DNA from: Clostridia bacterium
Lineage (GTDB): Bacteria > Aerophobota > Aerophobia > Aerophobales > AE-B3A
NCBI GenBank assembly: GCA_009618505.1
Contig: WJOQ01000081.1
Location: 1-7,776, forward strand
Direction of reading: 5' to 3'
DNA length: 7,776 bases
This document shows, in pieces, positions 6,281 to 7,776 of this stretch (position 1 is its first letter; every line of letters begins with the position of its first letter). The notes below the pieces were generated by a model, which ran no database searches, was not told the DNA's origin, and saw nothing but the letters and a program-made list of their open reading frames with translations. Both the position numbers and the translations under genes were made by a program.

Positions 6281-7038
6281 CTTATCCACCTGAAAAGATT
6301 CAATAATAATGCAATAGCTATAATCAGGGATGCTTTAATAAAATCTTTAGCACTGAGAGTAAATTCATCCAGTGTCTTTACTCTGCCATTATAACCCCGG
6401 GAGACCATAGCATCCCTGATGCGCTCTGTTCTCTCGAAACTATGAACTAGCAGCATCCCCACCAGGCTTCCTATAGTTTTTAGGCTAGAAAGATTTGTTT
6501 TTCTCACCCAACCCCTGGAAGTAGCACCAATAAACACTCTTCTTTCTTCATCCAGGAAAAAAAAGATATATCGGTAGGTGAACATAAGGAGTTGAATGAG
6601 CTGAGCTGGAATTTTTATTTTTTGAAGAGCCTTAAGAGTCAAATAGAACCTGGTTGTCCCCAGCATAGGAAATACAAGTAAGGCAGCACTAATTGCTCTC
6701 AAACTTATCAAAAGGCTGAGTCTGACCCCTTCCCGGGAGATGCTCAGAAAAGAGAGTTTTGTTAAGATGTTGCCGGGAACGGTCAGAGAGATGACAATAA
6801 AAAGGGCAAGAACAAAGAAAAGAACCCATCTTAGATGAACGAAGACAAAAGATAAAGGAATTTTGGATAAGAAGACTAAAATGATGGCCAGGACAAGTCC
6901 AAGAAAAGCCACCCTAATATCTTCCAGGAGTACAATAGAGAGAATTAAGGTAGAAATAGAAACTATTTTTACTCTTGCATCCCACGAATGCAAGGGCGAT
7001 TTAAGATGGGCAAATTTGTCAATTTCGGGTAGATGCAT
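6277..7038 (-). CDS. nikQ: NikQ/CbiQ transmembrane (T) component of ECF nickel transporter
   Basis: A 253-residue inner-membrane protein that couples the ATPase NikO to the substrate-binding NikM. It opens with the CbiQ-type stretch DKFAHLKSPLHSWDARVKI (7-25), then hydrophobic segments near 25-58, 66-88, 106-128 and 143-161, and a final one near 235-250. The two cytoplasmic coupling motifs of T components are visible as GATSRGW (171-177) and RDAMVSRGYNG (208-218), with Ser-Arg-Gly in place of the common Ala-Arg-Gly. The frame is open upstream to 7116, but those 26 residues are the 3' end of nikL read in another frame. The ATG at 7038 has AAGGGTG about 9 bases before it and yields a standard CbiQ N terminus. 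It overlaps the upstream gene by 20 bases and nikO by 4. Confidence 0.9.
   Translation of the reverse strand: MHLPEIDKFAHLKSPLHSWDARVKIVSISTLILSIVLLEDIRVAFLGLVLAIILVFLSKIPLSFVFVHLRWVLFFVLALFIVISLTVPGNILTKLSFLSISREGVRLSLLISLRAISAALLVFPMLGTTRFYLTLKALQKIKIPAQLIQLLMFTYRYIFFFLDEERRVFIGATSRGWVRKTNLSSLKTIGSLVGMLLVHSFERTERIRDAMVSRGYNGRVKTLDEFTLSAKDFIKASLIIAIALLLNLFRWIR
6286..6291 (-). promoter_or_regulatory. ribosome binding site fixing the nikO start
   Basis: On the - strand AGGTGG is followed by ATAAG and then ATG (6280). The alternative GTG start at 6289 lies inside this site, so it would have no comparable site at the right distance. The site is in the last codons of nikQ, as expected for coupled translation. 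Confidence 0.65.
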
Positions 7039-7663
7039 TCTTTTTTTCACCCTTCTTTTTTTTGCTGGCAAAATACAAAATGATCCCCATAATGCCGAAG
7101 ATATAGCCAATCCCACCTACCACTTCTGTAAAGGAGACTTCTTTCTGCTGCGCCTTGGTCAGTTGTTTCATAATCGGCTTTAGCTTTTCATCGAGAGAGC
7201 TGTCTATGATTCTTTTGATTTGCTCTAAATCCACTTGCATGACTTCTTTGACTTCAGACTCTATGGATTCTGGTTCTTGTGGCTTTTCGGTCACTATGAT
7301 ACCGGCTAGTTCATCTGCTGAGAGAATATATGAGTTTTTGTGGCCCATGCTGGCGATAAGGACTATTTCTAAATCGTCTTTCTTGGGAGGATTAAAACTA
7401 AATTCCCCCTTTTCATCGGTCTTGCCCTCCAGTAATTTAATTCCCTGGCTGTCATAAACTTCCACTATCCCATCTTTTGCCTTTGTTCCATCAGGAAAAT
7501 AACTTTCCGTATATACGGTATCGCCTTCTACATATGCAAAAATATTTACTTTGTGAGCAAAGACAACAGAGGCTGGCATTAACAACAGCAAAGTTGAGAA
7601 AGCGAGACTGATTAAAAGCTTATGGCAATCGAAGGTTGCCTTGACTAGATTATCTTTTCTCAT
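7019..7663 (-). CDS. nikL: NikL/NikN-like accessory protein of nickel transporter, secreted and membrane anchored
   Basis: A 214-residue protein with an N-terminal signal peptide (hydrophobic core about 16-35, cleavage predicted after VVFA at 36) and a C-terminal membrane helix (about 180-199), followed by a Lys-rich cytoplasmic tail. Between these is an extracytoplasmic beta-rich domain (37-120) of the type seen in nickel ECF systems, with HKVNIFAYVEGDTVYTESYF, a KTDEKGEFSFNPP turn and MGHKNSY (His108). A charged, probably helical or coiled-coil stalk follows (about 130-172). Cleavage would leave His37 as the mature N terminus, suggestive of metal binding. It probably helps deliver Ni2+ to NikM. 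The symbol rests on memory of the NikM(K)LQO arrangement and NikN is a possible label. The ATG at 7663 has AAGGAG 5 bases upstream. It overlaps nikQ by 20 bases. Confidence 0.78.
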   Translation of the reverse strand: MRKDNLVKATFDCHKLLISLAFSTLLLLMPASVVFAHKVNIFAYVEGDTVYTESYFPDGTKAKDGIVEVYDSQGIKLLEGKTDEKGEFSFNPPKKDDLEIVLIASMGHKNSYILSADELAGIIVTEKPQEPESIESEVKEVMQVDLEQIKRIIDSSLDEKLKPIMKQLTKAQQKEVSFTEVVGGIGYIFGIMGIILYFASKKKKGEKKNASTRN

Positions 7664-7667
7664 TATA

Positions 7668-7685
7668 GCTCCTTTTTTCCTCCTA
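7668..7685 (-). promoter_or_regulatory. double Shine-Dalgarno before nikL
   Basis: The - strand reads TAGGAGG, a short A-run, then AAGGAGC and TATA before ATG at 7663. The first AGGAGG (7679-7684) overlaps the TAG stop of the preceding gene. The second, AAGGAG (7669-7674), has the right 5-base spacing for nikL. The 19-base gap leaves no room for a separate promoter, so nikL is expected to be co-transcribed with the gene beyond the right edge. Confidence 0.6.
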
Positions 7686-7776
7686 TTTCATGTCTCTTGT
7701 TCTTACCCAATAGACGGCACCAATCTCAACCGGTTTATCTTTCCCATTAGGGCGTTTAATTGTCCATGAGGCTTGA
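7683..7776 (-). CDS. C-terminal tail of an unidentified protein, upstream gene of the nik operon (partial)
   Basis: On the - strand the frame is open from the window edge to a TAG at 7683-7685, giving 30 residues that end WTIKRPNGKDKPVEIGAVYW followed by VRTRDMK. The stop is 19 bases before the nikL start, on the same strand, and is fused to a ribosome binding site, so this is almost certainly the preceding operon member. It has no membrane helix and is not the hydrophobic end expected of NikM. By position it could be a NikK-like extracytoplasmic (DUF4198-type) protein. That is inference from operon order, as the fragment is too short to identify. Confidence 0.6.
   Translation of the reverse strand, partial: QASWTIKRPNGKDKPVEIGAVYWVRTRDMK

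Noticed and set aside
5549..7038. Cobalt (CbiMNQO) rather than nickel transporter
   Set aside because: The ATPase and T component cannot separate the two. The NikL/NikN-like protein with its secreted domain and the facing nickel-cofactor operon favour nickel, and no cobalamin gene is present.
7039..7116. 26-residue N-terminal extension of NikQ
   Set aside because: It is the nikL coding end read in another frame. The ATG at 7038 gives a standard CbiQ N terminus with its own ribosome binding site.

Overview
The window is a gene-dense, AT-rich bacterial segment with seven complete protein genes and two partial ones at its edges. Only one intergenic gap exceeds 100 bases. No rRNA, tRNA, CRISPR array, IS element or prophage gene was seen. 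The gene set (nickel-pincer cofactor synthesis with a LarE of iron-sulfur-cluster type, an ECF-type nickel transporter, MgtE, YjbQ) suits an anaerobic, possibly deep-branching bacterium. The sequence alone does not fix the phylum.

Layout, left to right: (1) the 3' part of a DUF4432 (aldose 1-epimerase-like) gene on the + strand. (2) A convergent two-gene operon on the - strand, yjbQ then mgtE, read leftward. (3) A divergent control region (2640-2793) with an extended -10 promoter for yjbQ-mgtE, a TTGACA/TAGAAT promoter for the lar genes, and a perfect 9-bp inverted repeat over the -35 of the latter. (4) The + strand operon larE-larB-larC, with 4-base GTGA and ATGA overlaps at the two junctions. 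(5) A convergent - strand operon, read leftward: the tail of a gene cut by the right edge, a NikL/NikN-like secreted-then-anchored protein, NikQ (T component) and NikO (ATPase).

How they fit together: LarB, LarE and LarC are the complete known pathway from nicotinic acid adenine dinucleotide to the nickel-pincer nucleotide (NPN) cofactor. LarB carboxylates and hydrolyses, LarE inserts two sulfurs, and LarC inserts nickel. The facing operon encodes most of an ECF-type importer that most plausibly brings in the nickel used by LarC. The substrate-binding NikM subunit is not in the window and would be expected just past the right edge. No larA (the NPN-dependent racemase/epimerase) is present, so the enzyme that uses the cofactor lies elsewhere.

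The individual genes belong to described families and I do not see a wholly new system. The more notable points are the Ni-uptake/NPN pairing without LarA, the three-cysteine LarE, the inverted repeat at the lar promoter, and two convergent gene pairs with no room for a terminator.
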